Origin: Paenibacillus sp. MBLB1832
GTDB taxonomy: Bacteria; Bacillota; Bacilli; Paenibacillales; NBRC-103111
Length of the DNA: 64,000 bases
NCBI RefSeq assembly: GCF_032271945.1
Contig: NZ_CP130319.1
Span: 2,933,001-2,997,000, forward strand
Direction of reading: 5' to 3'
Part shown: positions 45,579 through 54,080 of the stretch, in pieces
How the letters are laid out: each line of letters starts with the position of its first letter
Position numbering within the stretch: the first letter of the stretch is position 1
Notes under the pieces: generated by a model
What the model was told of the DNA's origin: nothing
Databases searched by the model: none
Seen by the model: only the letters and a program-made list of their open reading frames with translations
Made by a program: the position numbers and the translations under genes

Positions 45579-46751
45579 TTAATTCCCTTTCAATGCTTCC
45601 TTAGCAAACGTATAAAATGCTAGAGCCGCCGATTGGTCGGCGAATCCCGCCTGCGCCATCTTGTCACTGCCTCCGCCTTTGCCTTGATAAGTGCTGAGAT
45701 GAGCTTTGAAAAAAGCTCCGCACGCTTGTGGAAACTGACCACTATGCGTAAAAATCACCTTATTCTCTGAAGTTGTCACGAGCAGAATAGGTAGATCGGT
45801 CTGACTAGCTAACGTGTTAGCCAAGCCCTGCATGTCCTTCATGGATAAATCCTCAAATTGCTGAGTAACGATGCCGGTACTGCCTGTAATCAGTTCTTTT
45901 GCCACGTAGTTATCGTACTTCGTTCTAAGCTCAGCCAACTCTTGTTGGGTTTGCTTATACTCCTGCTCCCACTTCTCCACGCGATCCATGATCTCATCTT
46001 TACCTGTATTGTACTTCGCCGAAAGCGTACCAATAATGCGCATATGCTCATTGAACTGAGCCACCGCCCGAGCGCCGCAAGCAAAATAGATGCGGGTGTT
46101 CCCCTTCATCTTCTCTGTTTTCAGCAGTTTGATGATCCCGATTTCACCTGTCGCTGAGACATGGGTGCCTCCGCATGCATTATATTCGACACCCTCGATC
46201 TCAACAATGCGAATGTTGTTCGTCACCTTCGGCTGTTTGACGATGGGCAGCTGAGCCAGCTCCTCAGGAGACACAAAATAGCTCGTAATCGCGCGATTCA
46301 GGTAAATTTGACGATTCACCTCGGCTTCAATTACCGCCAATTTGCCTGCATCCAGGTCAGTACTCTCTACATCTATAGTGCAATAATCGGTTCCGAGATG
46401 AAAACTCACCGTATTCGCCTCATAGAGGTCGCGGCACACCGCAGAGAGCAAATGCTGCCCGCTATGCTGCTGCATATGATCAAACCGGACCTGCCAATTC
46501 AGTTGGCATGAGACCTCAGTGCCCTCCGGCAAACGCTCAAGCTTATGCAGCACGTTGTCTCCCTCTAGTGATACATCAAGAACGGGAATGCCACTGATAT
46601 TCCCTTGATCACAAGGCTGACCGCCCCCGTGCGGATAGAACGCCGTCTCCTCCAGGAGTACATAGACACCATCTTCTCGTTCAATGGTTTGCGTAATCGA
46701 TGTATGCCACTCCTGCAGGTAGGCGGATTGGTAGTATAATTTAGATGTCAT
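45579..46751 (-). CDS. alaX: Alanyl-tRNA editing protein, long AlaX form with DHHA1 domain
   Basis: A 390-residue stand-alone relative of the alanyl-tRNA synthetase editing half. FYPHGGGQPCDQG is followed by the metal-binding HMQQHSGQHLL and ACGGTHVSATG; a DHHA1 domain ends the protein (GQFPQACGAFF, GKGGGSDKMAQAG). AlaX proteins hydrolyse Ser-tRNA-Ala or Gly-tRNA-Ala in trans. The ATG at 46751 follows AGAGGAGTTG by about nine bases; upstream ATGs have no site and would run into the upstream gene. It lies 22 bases after the YdeI-like stop, hence the same operon. Confidence 0.9.
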   Translation of the reverse strand: MTSKLYYQSAYLQEWHTSITQTIEREDGVYVLLEETAFYPHGGGQPCDQGNISGIPVLDVSLEGDNVLHKLERLPEGTEVSCQLNWQVRFDHMQQHSGQHLLSAVCRDLYEANTVSFHLGTDYCTIDVESTDLDAGKLAVIEAEVNRQIYLNRAITSYFVSPEELAQLPIVKQPKVTNNIRIVEIEGVEYNACGGTHVSATGEIGIIKLLKTEKMKGNTRIYFACGARAVAQFNEHMRIIGTLSAKYNTGKDEIMDRVEKWEQEYKQTQQELAELRTKYDNYVAKELITGSTGIVTQQFEDLSMKDMQGLANTLASQTDLPILLVTTSENKVIFTHSGQFPQACGAFFKAHLSTYQGKGGGSDKMAQAGFADQSAALAFYTFAKEALKGN

Positions 46752-46773
46752 GGTTTTTTCAACTCCTCTAAGA

Positions 46774-47355
46774 TTAAGGATAAATCTTCTCTCCATTTTC
46801 CAACATCCTAATAAAATCACTTATCCGTTTCGCACGTGTTTCTTGTTTTTTCACAGTTTGAATGCGAAACGTAATGGCATATTTATTTTGCCGATTTAAT
46901 GTATCATAGAAGGCCTTCGCTTTGCTATTCTTATCCAATTCCACCGCGAAATCCGCTGGAATGCTTGCTGCACTTTGAGGCTCATAAGCATTCATCCACT
47001 GCCCGTTTTTCTTAGCAGCTTCAATCGCCTGCGAACCAGATGGCTTCATTCTCCCACTTTCAATCAGACGCTCGGCCTTTTCTTTATTCACTTTAGACCA
47101 AATACTTTTAACACCGCGAGGCGTAAACCGTTGGAGCCAGGACTGCTCATCTTTCTTTTCTTTCTGACTATCAATCCAACCATAACACAAAGCACTCTCA
47201 AGCGCCTGATCGTATGAAACCGAAGACAAACTTGCACCTTTCTTCGCTAATTGCAATCGAATGCCAGGTGATGTGTTGTGATGCAGCGCAAGCCAGTCTT
47301 CAAACGCCTGTTGATTCTCAAAAAGCATCTCTGGCAATTCGTTTTTAGGGTTCAA
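46774..47355 (-). CDS. YdeI/OmpD-associated family protein
   Basis: A 193-residue cytoplasmic protein from a TTG start seven bases after AGGAGG. Family features: ALESALCYGWIDSQKEKKD near residue 55, RFTPRGVKSIWSKVN near 78, and a C-terminal helical part with FYDTLNRQNKYAITFRIQT. These proteins are sometimes called bacteriocin-protection proteins; the biochemical role is unknown. First gene of the operon with alaX. Confidence 0.85.
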   Translation of the reverse strand: MNPKNELPEMLFENQQAFEDWLALHHNTSPGIRLQLAKKGASLSSVSYDQALESALCYGWIDSQKEKKDEQSWLQRFTPRGVKSIWSKVNKEKAERLIESGRMKPSGSQAIEAAKKNGQWMNAYEPQSAASIPADFAVELDKNSKAKAFYDTLNRQNKYAITFRIQTVKKQETRAKRISDFIRMLENGEKIYP

Positions 47356-47492
47356 AGTTTTGCCTCCTAGTTTACAAAGCTCATTCTTTCCATTTTACAA
47401 ATAGCCGCAATAAAAAAGCAACCAAAGTCTAATGTAATGTAGTGCTTATAAAAATTCAATCAGCCCATCACCGTAATTTGGAAGCTCCTTAA

Positions 47493-47612
47493 TTATAGGC
47501 ATGAGTATAAAACTTGGGCTATCTTACCGCATACATGACCTATTGCTTTTCTCTTAGCCATTCCTCGATCAACTAACCGTTTATAGTAAATTTTGCGGGC
47601 TCCGGTTTCTAA
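47493..47612 (-). pseudogene. C-terminal relic of an IS110-type transposase
   Basis: Between two stop codons the minus strand reads 39 residues ending at 47493, including YYKRLVDRGMAKRKAIGHV and VLYSCL. This pattern is the C-terminus of IS110/IS116-type transposases. Upstream sequence shows stops in every frame and no recognisable transposase core, so only the tail survives. It lies in the 478-base gap before the cyanophycinase-like gene; the rest of that gap holds the promoter elements listed below and nothing else recognised. Confidence 0.6.
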
Positions 47613-47639
47613 TTAATTCTGGAATATCACAGTTTTATG

Positions 47640-47660
47640 TGTGTTATCACAAGCAACACA
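47640..47660. promoter_or_regulatory. Candidate activator dyad upstream of the sigma-54 promoter
   Basis: TGTGTT-N9-AACACA, a six-base-arm dyad about 105 bases upstream of the -24 box, the usual range for enhancer-binding proteins. Weak as a motif; supported mainly by position. Confidence 0.35.
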
Positions 47661-47762
47661 TTGTGTCTTTCATTGGTTTTTATAAAATCACCCAAATACG
47701 CCCAATAGCATCCATATTCACCGAAATTCGAGCTGAATTTACATGTTATATTACCTTACATT

Positions 47763-47778
47763 TGGCATGAGATTTGCT
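47763..47778 (+). promoter_or_regulatory. Sigma-54 (SigL) type -24/-12 promoter
   Basis: TGGCATGAGATTTGCT matches the sigma-54 consensus TGGCAYRNNNNTTGCW at every defined position, with GG and GC at the right spacing. The start of transcription would be near 47789, about 45 bases before the cyanophycinase-like start codon. Confidence 0.7.
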
Positions 47779-47833
47779 TGCATCTTATGTTGCGGGTACA
47801 TTTCCGCCAATATGACTAAGGGAGAGTGGATTC

Positions 47834-48889
47834 ATGTTTACAAGCCGTTGGAAAAGAAAGCTGACCTGGGGCGCCTCTGCGCTCAGTTTGTTGTTTACGC
47901 TTGCTGCACCGCTGCAAGTGTCGGCAGCCAGCAATTACACGTACTATCGTATCGGTAGCACGACGGATGTAACCACAACCACGACGTTCGGCCAGGTATT
48001 GATGGGTGGCAGCACCGACGTAGATGAAGCGATGCGCTGGATGATCAACAAAGCGAACGGCGGTGATTTCCTGGTCATTCGGGCAACGGGAACGGATGCG
48101 TATAACACGTATATCCGCGATTTGGGCACAGCGATGGGCAAGCCGCTTAACTCAGTAAGTACACTGATCGTGACAAATTTGACGGCTGGCTCTTCTGATG
48201 CTGCCGTGCTGGACAAAATTAATAAGGCAGAAGCCATCTTCTTTGCTGGTGGCAATCAAGCGGATTATGCGAAGCTGCTAAACGGTACTCCGATGCAGAC
48301 TGCACTGAACAACCGCATTGCGCAGGGCATTCCGTTCGGGGGAACGAGTGCTGGCGAAATGATCGGCAGCCAATTTGTCTTTGACGCTATTGCAGCTGGC
48401 ACCAAAACCGTTACCTCCTCCATTGCGCTGACTAATCCCTACAATCGGATTATATCTCTATCGCGCAATTTGGTGACAACCCCTGTGAATCAAGGCTTCC
48501 TGGCAGATTCGCACTTCGAGCAGAGAGATCGCATAGGACGCCTGCTTAGCTTTATCGCCCGCACTGTGAAGGATGGCTGGACCTCGCAAGCGAAGGGGAT
48601 CGGCGTGAACGAGCAATCCGCGCTGCTGATTGAAGCAAACGGGGCAGTTCAGCTTGTCAGTCAACCGGGGGCGCCTGATCCTGCCGCGTACTTCCTGAAG
48701 GGCAATGCCGCGCCAGAGATCTGCGTAAGCGGTTCTCCCCTTACGTTTACCAACGTTTCCGCATACAAAATAACACCAGGCAAAACGTTCAACTTGTCCA
48801 CATGGTCGGGCAGCGGCGGCTTGTCTTACACGTTAAACGTAAATACAGGAACAGTAACGTCCTCGACAGGTAACATTTATGGGAATTAA
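47834..48889 (+). CDS. Secreted cyanophycinase-like S51 family serine peptidase
   Basis: A 351-residue exported protein behind GGGAGAG with a signal peptide ending QVSAAS (about residue 33). The S51 fold is shown by VLMGGSTDVDEAMRW near 55, EAIFFAGGNQADY near 140, the nucleophile Ser in PFGGTSAGEMIGSQ near 170, and DSHFEQRDRIGRL near 225. Cyanophycinases cleave the Asp-Arg storage polymer into beta-Asp-Arg dipeptides; secreted forms let bacteria feed on it. About 70 C-terminal residues form an extra beta-rich tail. No permease or isoaspartyl dipeptidase is adjacent. Control by sigma-54, linked to arginine catabolism in Bacillus, fits such a role. Confidence 0.85.
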   Translation: MFTSRWKRKLTWGASALSLLFTLAAPLQVSAASNYTYYRIGSTTDVTTTTTFGQVLMGGSTDVDEAMRWMINKANGGDFLVIRATGTDAYNTYIRDLGTAMGKPLNSVSTLIVTNLTAGSSDAAVLDKINKAEAIFFAGGNQADYAKLLNGTPMQTALNNRIAQGIPFGGTSAGEMIGSQFVFDAIAAGTKTVTSSIALTNPYNRIISLSRNLVTTPVNQGFLADSHFEQRDRIGRLLSFIARTVKDGWTSQAKGIGVNEQSALLIEANGAVQLVSQPGAPDPAAYFLKGNAAPEICVSGSPLTFTNVSAYKITPGKTFNLSTWSGSGGLSYTLNVNTGTVTSSTGNIYGN

Positions 48890-48911
48890 CGTATACACGC
48901 TATAAATCTTC

Positions 48912-48944
48912 AAGCTGGCGCCGGCATTCCATTGGTGTCAGCTT
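48912..48944 (+). terminator. Rho-independent terminator of the cyanophycinase-like gene
   Basis: AAGCTGGCGCC pairs with GGTGTCAGCTT (two G-U pairs), followed by CTTTGTTT, 22 bases after the stop codon. Confidence 0.75.
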
Positions 48945-49235
48945 CTTTGTTTATCGCTCAGATATAGCCGTTGCACGTTGTACAAGCTATACTGATTGTA
49001 AGCTCGAACAATGAACGAATGGGAACCAACGAGAAAAGTTGCTTCCACTTTCGTATAAAAAACTCAGCCTCGACGGCTTTTAACATACCTTCCAATTCAT
49101 TTTTGTGTCGTTGACATGTTTGGTTGGCCCATTGCCTTCGTGCCTCTTTCCTCTGAGCATAATACCTAAGAAAATAGAACTTCTAATATACCATTATGAC
49201 AGCATAAAACCATATAGATGAATGAGCCAACTAAG
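48945..49235. other. Intergenic stretch without a recognised gene
   Basis: No convincing gene. The minus strand is open for about 73 codons (48964-49185; KEARRQWANQTCQRHKNELE region), protein-like in composition, but there is no start codon with a ribosome-binding site and no family match. It may be an eroded gene end. Confidence 0.35.
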
Positions 49236-49267
49236 AAAGAAAAAGAGGACCTAATGCATAGGTCCTC
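49236..49267 (-). terminator. Rho-independent terminator downstream of the GH52 gene
   Basis: On the minus strand GAGGACCTA pairs perfectly with TAGGTCCTC around TGCAT, followed by TTTTTCTTTC. It lies about 130 bases past the xylosidase stop. Confidence 0.8.
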
Positions 49268-49399
49268 CTCATTGTATTCAATTTCCAGTTACTAATTAAA
49301 GAACATACGCGAGTAGCATGTAGTTCTTAAATAGGGGACTTATCTTAACATAAGCACTAAGAAAACGCTTTAGTTGCTTTCCCTTCCCTTTGCCTATCC

Positions 49400-51511
49400 T
49401 TACTTACCCTCCAACAGCCACAAAATACTCGTAACCCCCCGAGGGTAATACTTACTCCCCGTAATCTCACCCGAGATGATCTGGTCACTCCAGCTGTAGA
49501 TTGACAAGGTCGGATGTGTCAGCCATGCCACATGCGCTGCGTCCGCTGCTGCACCTTTCTCGTCCCATACCAAGCCAAGGATTTCGCGTGCAACGAATTG
49601 GCATAAATAGATTTTGCTCAACCACGAGTTGTTGCTTGTGGAAGACAGCTTCCAGCCGCCATCCTCGAAGAGGCAGATTCCCTCAACTAACACAACATCT
49701 AGGTGTTTTTTCAACGCTGTGATATAAAAGCCGTAACGTCCCTGCTCATCCAATGCTGCTTGGTTGCCCGTGAAATACGGGAACACAAGTCCCTCAATCG
49801 CGGGAATGATTTTGGAATCATTGCCTTCGCCGACAACAGCTGGGATGTAGCCTCCTTCGGTCACATACGAGGTCAACGTGCGTGCGCATTTCATCGCTTG
49901 CTCGCCGGCAATCAGAGCTAGATCTTCTCGGCCGTTTTCAGCAAAAATACGTTCCATCGCCACATAAGCCGCCCAACATTTTCCCGCCAAATAGATATTG
50001 TTGCGCGCTTGCCCCAAGGAGACATCCAAACTGTCATACGTCGTGATTTCCGCCCCGCCCATCGTCCGCGTGCTATCCAGGGACATGACTCCGTTGCGCA
50101 GCTCAGGATTCGGATGATCGCGATTTATCATACTCGTTAAACATTTGTCGAAAATGGACAAATTCGCTTGCAGCCACGCCTGATCATTCGTATGCGTGAC
50201 ATATGTCGCGCCGCACAGCGTCCAGTTCACCAACTGCTCATGGGTCATATGCGAGAAGCAGTCGTCGATTCCATACAGCTCATAGGACGAGTAGCCTGGA
50301 CGAGAAAGCGTATTCCCCACGCCCATATCATGCGTAAAGGAAATGCCGCCTGGGTACTCCACATCATCACCAGGGAAACGGACTCGATCCTCATAGCTAT
50401 AGCGTTTGACGAACATATCCAACTCATTGCGAACGGTCCACGGATTCATCGCCAGCTCATAAAATAACTGATCCACCGTCAAATCAAACGTGTTGATCAT
50501 CCGATATTCGCCTTCGTTCACAACCCAGAATGGCTCATCGTCCATATCCAGCAGCTGCGTGGAACCGTAATAGCTGCGAATCGCATGGGCTAACATGAAT
50601 TTCTGATCATCGGAGAGCTGTGATCCGCTGATTCGAGCATTCGAATCCTGCGCGAGCTTTGCAATTTGGTCGAAGTGACCCAGCGCATAATCGGCAACCG
50701 CTTCGATATTTTTGAAAAGCCGAGCATACATATATGAAGCATCACGACCCGCAGTAACGATGCCAGAGCGATGGAAGCAGATCGCGAAGCGATACGTTTT
50801 GATCTCACCTGCAGGTGTATCTGCGAACAGAGCGCCAACCGCGCCAAGACCGAACGTTAAGTTCTCTACCAGTTTAAAATTCAAAATATCTTCGATTCTA
50901 AAATGCATCCCCGAGCGCACTTCTGGATCACGGGTAACAATAGCCGTAATGCGGCCTTGTCCAACCCCCGCGGCGCCTTCCATCGTATCATCCAACCTGC
51001 GCATCGTACTGTATGGGTCGGTTCCTTGATACCCGAAAACCATTCTTCTTGGTGCTGTCCCTTTGCTATTATCCACGGTGATTGTGGCAAGAACAGCTGG
51101 CACGAGTGCCAGACGCAACTCTTCATCCGTTGCCGTCTTCGGATCTGGTACAGCTTGTACAGGTGAAATCAAACTGAACGTCAAATCCCCTGATTTCCAC
51201 GTATCTGTCCCCACTTGAAAATCGCGCTGTATCGCTTCCTTGGCATAAGGAAACAACAGCTTCGGCCGATTCTTATTCGGATCTGGATTCTCAATATCAT
51301 AACGTTGGCTTTCATCTTCTTCCGGCTGTTCATAAAAAGGAAACGTGTCGTAGGTTCCGCCTTGGGTAGATTCAAGCCCAATATATATATTTTGCTTAGG
51401 AGGACGTGCTTGTTCGAGATCAAAGCCCCCGCATTTACCTGGAAATCCAAGAGTAAAACTAGCAAATGCGCCAACTGGCGAATGGTGTGCATTGAAAAAT
51501 TGATTCTTCAT
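49400..51511 (-). CDS. xynB: GH52 beta-xylosidase
   Basis: A 703-residue cytoplasmic enzyme without signal peptide, full length for GH52. It begins FFNAHHSPVGAFASFTLGFP, the family hallmark. WVVNEGEYRMINTFDLTVDQ near residue 340 carries the nucleophile Glu, and LDSTRTMGGAEITTYDSLD near 490-510 the acid/base Asp, both known from Geobacillus XynB2. SSTSNNSWLSKIYLCQF and WSDQIISGEITG are further conserved blocks. It hydrolyses xylo-oligosaccharides from the non-reducing end with retention. The divergent AraC regulator gene suggests local xylose- or xylobiose-responsive control. The family is small and mostly found in Bacillales. Confidence 0.96.
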   Translation of the reverse strand: MKNQFFNAHHSPVGAFASFTLGFPGKCGGFDLEQARPPKQNIYIGLESTQGGTYDTFPFYEQPEEDESQRYDIENPDPNKNRPKLLFPYAKEAIQRDFQVGTDTWKSGDLTFSLISPVQAVPDPKTATDEELRLALVPAVLATITVDNSKGTAPRRMVFGYQGTDPYSTMRRLDDTMEGAAGVGQGRITAIVTRDPEVRSGMHFRIEDILNFKLVENLTFGLGAVGALFADTPAGEIKTYRFAICFHRSGIVTAGRDASYMYARLFKNIEAVADYALGHFDQIAKLAQDSNARISGSQLSDDQKFMLAHAIRSYYGSTQLLDMDDEPFWVVNEGEYRMINTFDLTVDQLFYELAMNPWTVRNELDMFVKRYSYEDRVRFPGDDVEYPGGISFTHDMGVGNTLSRPGYSSYELYGIDDCFSHMTHEQLVNWTLCGATYVTHTNDQAWLQANLSIFDKCLTSMINRDHPNPELRNGVMSLDSTRTMGGAEITTYDSLDVSLGQARNNIYLAGKCWAAYVAMERIFAENGREDLALIAGEQAMKCARTLTSYVTEGGYIPAVVGEGNDSKIIPAIEGLVFPYFTGNQAALDEQGRYGFYITALKKHLDVVLVEGICLFEDGGWKLSSTSNNSWLSKIYLCQFVAREILGLVWDEKGAAADAAHVAWLTHPTLSIYSWSDQIISGEITGSKYYPRGVTSILWLLEGK

Positions 51512-51692
51512 CTCAAAAAGCCCCTCTCACTCATTTGCCCTTATTATACATGGATATAAACCCTTAACCCATGGGCAATCCAATCTTTCATTTGGACAAA
51601 AGAAACATTTGATTTCACCATAAGTTAGTGAGATAGTTAATGTAGTAAAGTATTGGTGGAACTAATTCTTCAAGTCAAAGGAGTCCATGTTG

Positions 51693-52592
51693 ATGGAAGT
51701 TTTCTATAAAGAACCCGTACCATCCCCACAAGAGAATGTGCTGCATGGCGGTATGCTGCCGGATGTCCAAGCCGCCTTCCGAATATTCGCGGCGCATCTG
51801 CGCAAGGTGAACGCGAACTGGTCGTTTCCTGAACATCATCATCCGATGTTTGAGCTCAATCTCGTCTTAGAAGGCTCGCAAAAGATGCGAGTTGGCGAGC
51901 ACCATTTTAACCAAAAACAAGGGGATTTACTATGGATTCTCCCCAATGAAGCGCATGCTAGTTTAGGAGGGGCGGATGAGCGTTTCATGGAGTACATGTG
52001 TGTGCATTTTGAGGTGGCAGATCCTTGGTTCCGTCAACAATTAAGCCAGCTAAAGCAAACGCTGTATCCATCTGGGAGTAAAATAGCAATGACCCTGCAT
52101 CCGATCCTGATGGATCTAGCTCAGATGGCGCGACAAACCGACACGAGTGGTCTAAGTCTTAAACTGCAGACGATGCAAGCATCATTTCAGATTTTCGCCG
52201 CGTTGACCGAGGTGTTAATTCAAGAAGCAGACACCTCCTTGCTGCCGTCCGAGGACATCGGATTAGCTGCCAAGATTGCTGCACGTATTGAACAGCAAGC
52301 CGCGACAGCCACGCATGAGCAGGATCCATTTCGCATCATAGATATCGCAAAGCAGCTTGGTTACAGCCCCGCTCATTGCAATCGCGTGTTCCAGAAAGCA
52401 TATGGGATTTCACCTCGGCATTATTTGAGCACGATCAAGCTGCGTCAAGCCAAGCTTCTACTGATGGACCCCACGCTTTCCATTGAGCATATCGCTGACA
52501 AGTTGGGCTACAAAGATCTTTCCCAATTCAGTAAACAATTCAAGCGATGGACGAATTTATCGCCTACTTCCTATCGACATTTGTCATGGTGA
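51693..52592 (+). CDS. AraC family transcriptional regulator with cupin-type sensor
   Basis: A 299-residue regulator. The ATG at 51693 is nine bases after AAAGGAG; the ATG at 51687 is only three away. The N-terminal half is a cupin-like sugar sensor (WSFPEHHHPMFELNLVLEG, NEAHASLGG); the C-terminal 100 residues hold two AraC helix-turn-helix motifs (IDIAKQLGYSPAHCNRVFQK and IEHIADKLGYKDLSQFSKQF). Divergent from xynB across a 180-base gap, it is the obvious candidate regulator of that gene. Confidence 0.9.
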   Translation: MEVFYKEPVPSPQENVLHGGMLPDVQAAFRIFAAHLRKVNANWSFPEHHHPMFELNLVLEGSQKMRVGEHHFNQKQGDLLWILPNEAHASLGGADERFMEYMCVHFEVADPWFRQQLSQLKQTLYPSGSKIAMTLHPILMDLAQMARQTDTSGLSLKLQTMQASFQIFAALTEVLIQEADTSLLPSEDIGLAAKIAARIEQQAATATHEQDPFRIIDIAKQLGYSPAHCNRVFQKAYGISPRHYLSTIKLRQAKLLLMDPTLSIEHIADKLGYKDLSQFSKQFKRWTNLSPTSYRHLSW

Positions 52593-52653
52593 AGACATAA
52601 TCATAACCCTTGCTAATTCCTAAATTATGGTATACTCAGTAAAGCTTGATGTA

Positions 52654-52739
52654 TTTCATTGGGTTAGGAGTGGAAAATAATGTTTGGATTTGAATGTTTC
52701 ATTGGGTTAGGAGTGGAAAATAATGTTTGGATTTGAATG
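52654..52739 (+). repeat. Perfect tandem duplication, 2 x 43 bases, covering ribosome-binding site and start codon
   Basis: Bases 52654-52696 are repeated exactly at 52697-52739. Each unit holds TTAGGAGTGGAAAATA and ATGTTTGGATTTGAATG. As 43 is not a multiple of three, the upstream copy's ATG (52680) is out of frame and yields an 18-codon frame ending at 52736, overlapping the real start at 52723. Confidence 0.97.
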
Positions 52740-53259
52740 GAAGCTGGCGTTAGGCACGAGTAATCATGCGAAACGCGCAGCTGTCGTGTCGGCGACAGGC
52801 GTTGAACCGATCTGTCATGCAGTTCCATCCGGCGTGCCGGATCAGCCTTTGACAGAAGACGAAACGATCCTCGGCGCGATTAATCGGGCTAAATTTGTCC
52901 TTGAAGCTGAACCTAGTGCTGAGATTGGTCTTGGCCTTGAAGGTGGACTCATGTATGATCAAGTACATACGAATCAATGGTACCTCTTCTCTGTCTGTGC
53001 CGCCTGGAACGGGTCGCAGCTATACCTTGGCAAAGGGCTCTATTTCCCGATTCCTAATGAAATTGGCGAGAAGATGAAGCTAGGAGGCACAGAGCTCCGT
53101 CACATCATAGATGCATTAAGCAATACAGTTGACAGCAACCATAAAGATGGAGCCTATGGCTTATTTACTGAGGGGCGCATTACCCGACGAGATGTTTTTC
53201 GTGAAGCCGTCATTGCGGCGTTGACACCGTTTCAGTCTTCTTTTTACAAAGCAAATTAG
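52723..53259 (+). CDS. Inosine/xanthosine triphosphatase, YjjX/DUF84 family
   Basis: A 178-residue cytoplasmic protein. LGTSNHAKRAAV near residue 10 resembles the substrate loop of ITPase folds, followed by DQPLTEDETILGAINRAK, EIGLGLEGGLM near 63, and YGLFTEGRITRRDVF near 143. The family hydrolyses non-canonical ITP/XTP under oxidative stress. Its start codon and ribosome-binding site belong to the second copy of a tandem repeat, so a decoy start lies 43 bases upstream. Confidence 0.85.
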   Translation: MFGFEWKLALGTSNHAKRAAVVSATGVEPICHAVPSGVPDQPLTEDETILGAINRAKFVLEAEPSAEIGLGLEGGLMYDQVHTNQWYLFSVCAAWNGSQLYLGKGLYFPIPNEIGEKMKLGGTELRHIIDALSNTVDSNHKDGAYGLFTEGRITRRDVFREAVIAALTPFQSSFYKAN

Positions 53260-53270
53260 GGGCGTTAACA

Positions 53271-53312
53271 AGAAAGGGTGCCAACGTCAATGACGATGGA
53301 CACCCTATTTCT
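53271..53312 (+). terminator. Rho-independent terminator of the YjjX-type gene
   Basis: AGAAA-GGGTG-CC pairs with GG-A-CACCC-TATTTCT with small bulges; the 3' arm itself supplies the T-rich end. Confidence 0.65.
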
Positions 53313-53388
53313 TCGTTTACCCATTCCTATACAATGTAGCTATACGATCAAATCAGCAAGCTATTCGTTAGAACTCTATGTATTCAGC

Positions 53389-53499
53389 CTAACGTGCCCT
53401 TTTTTTCCGCCGATGATAAACGAACCAAGCTATCCCAATAATCCCAGCAGCTAATAAAGCGCTAAAAAATGACAGATACCCTAAGTGAAATAAACGCAT
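53389..53499 (-). CDS. Small single-pass membrane protein, 36 residues
   Basis: The ATG at 53499 is nine bases after a perfect AGGAGG. The frame encodes MRLFHLGYLSFFSALLAAG, then IIGIAWFVYH and a basic tail RRKKRAR, ending at a TAG at 53389. One membrane helix (about residues 7-29) with positive cytoplasmic end. The clean start signal and membrane topology support a real small gene. No family recognised. Confidence 0.6.
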   Translation of the reverse strand: MRLFHLGYLSFFSALLAAGIIGIAWFVYHRRKKRAR

Positions 53500-53610
53500 G
53501 AGCTACTACCTCCTACAGATGACAACTTCCTCCAAATCACCTCTATAGAATGGGTTGCACAAGGCTAAATTATGTAACTATGCATAAGATGTAGTAGGAG
53601 GTGCTGCACC

Positions 53611-54033
53611 GTGGATACGAAACGTTCGTGTCGACTCATCCGTTCATCGAAGACGTATCATGGCAAGCAAGGATTTGATTATGCCGAAGCGATTTCCAAA
53701 GAAAGTGCGGATTCACAAGCGATCTGCATGATGTTGTTAACAATTCTGCCAGGGCAACGGGCAACCGCACATCTGCATCAAGCACATGAAACGGCGATCT
53801 ATATGATTGAGGGCCATTCCGCCATGTGGTATGGAGATAATCTTGAACAGCATATGGAGTTGGAAAAAGGAGACTTTCTTTACATCCCGGCAGGAATGCC
53901 GCATCTGCCTTATAACCCTAGTGCAACGGAATCATGCACCTGTGTCATCTCCCGAACGGATCCGAACGAGCAAGAAAGCGTTCTGCTCCTTCCCGATCTA
54001 GATGCGCTTTGGGATACCAAGTTGAAGCCATAA
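53611..54033 (+). CDS. Cupin domain protein
   Basis: A 140-residue protein from a GTG start behind GTAGGAGGTGCTGCACC. A single cupin barrel: motif 1 is ATAHLHQAHETAIYMIEG (metal-binding His, His, Glu near residues 58-65), motif 2 is GDFLYIPAGMPHLPYN near 95 with the second-site His. Single-domain cupins include dioxygenases and isomerases; substrate unknown. Monocistronic, ended by a strong terminator shared with the convergent gene. Confidence 0.83.
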   Translation: MDTKRSCRLIRSSKTYHGKQGFDYAEAISKESADSQAICMMLLTILPGQRATAHLHQAHETAIYMIEGHSAMWYGDNLEQHMELEKGDFLYIPAGMPHLPYNPSATESCTCVISRTDPNEQESVLLLPDLDALWDTKLKP

Positions 54034-54039
54034 CATAGA

Positions 54040-54080
54040 AGGGTTCCAGTGCCTTGCACAAGGCGATGGAACCCTTTTTT
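54040..54080. terminator. Bidirectional terminator between cupin and membrane protein genes
   Basis: AGGGTTCCA pairs with TGGAACCCT and inner GCCTTG with AAGGC, followed by TTTTTT on the plus strand. Confidence 0.88.

Noticed and set aside
48964..49185. Open minus-strand stretch of about 73 codons between the cyanophycinase-like and xylosidase genes
   Set aside because: No start codon with a ribosome-binding site and no recognisable family; reported only as a possible eroded gene end.
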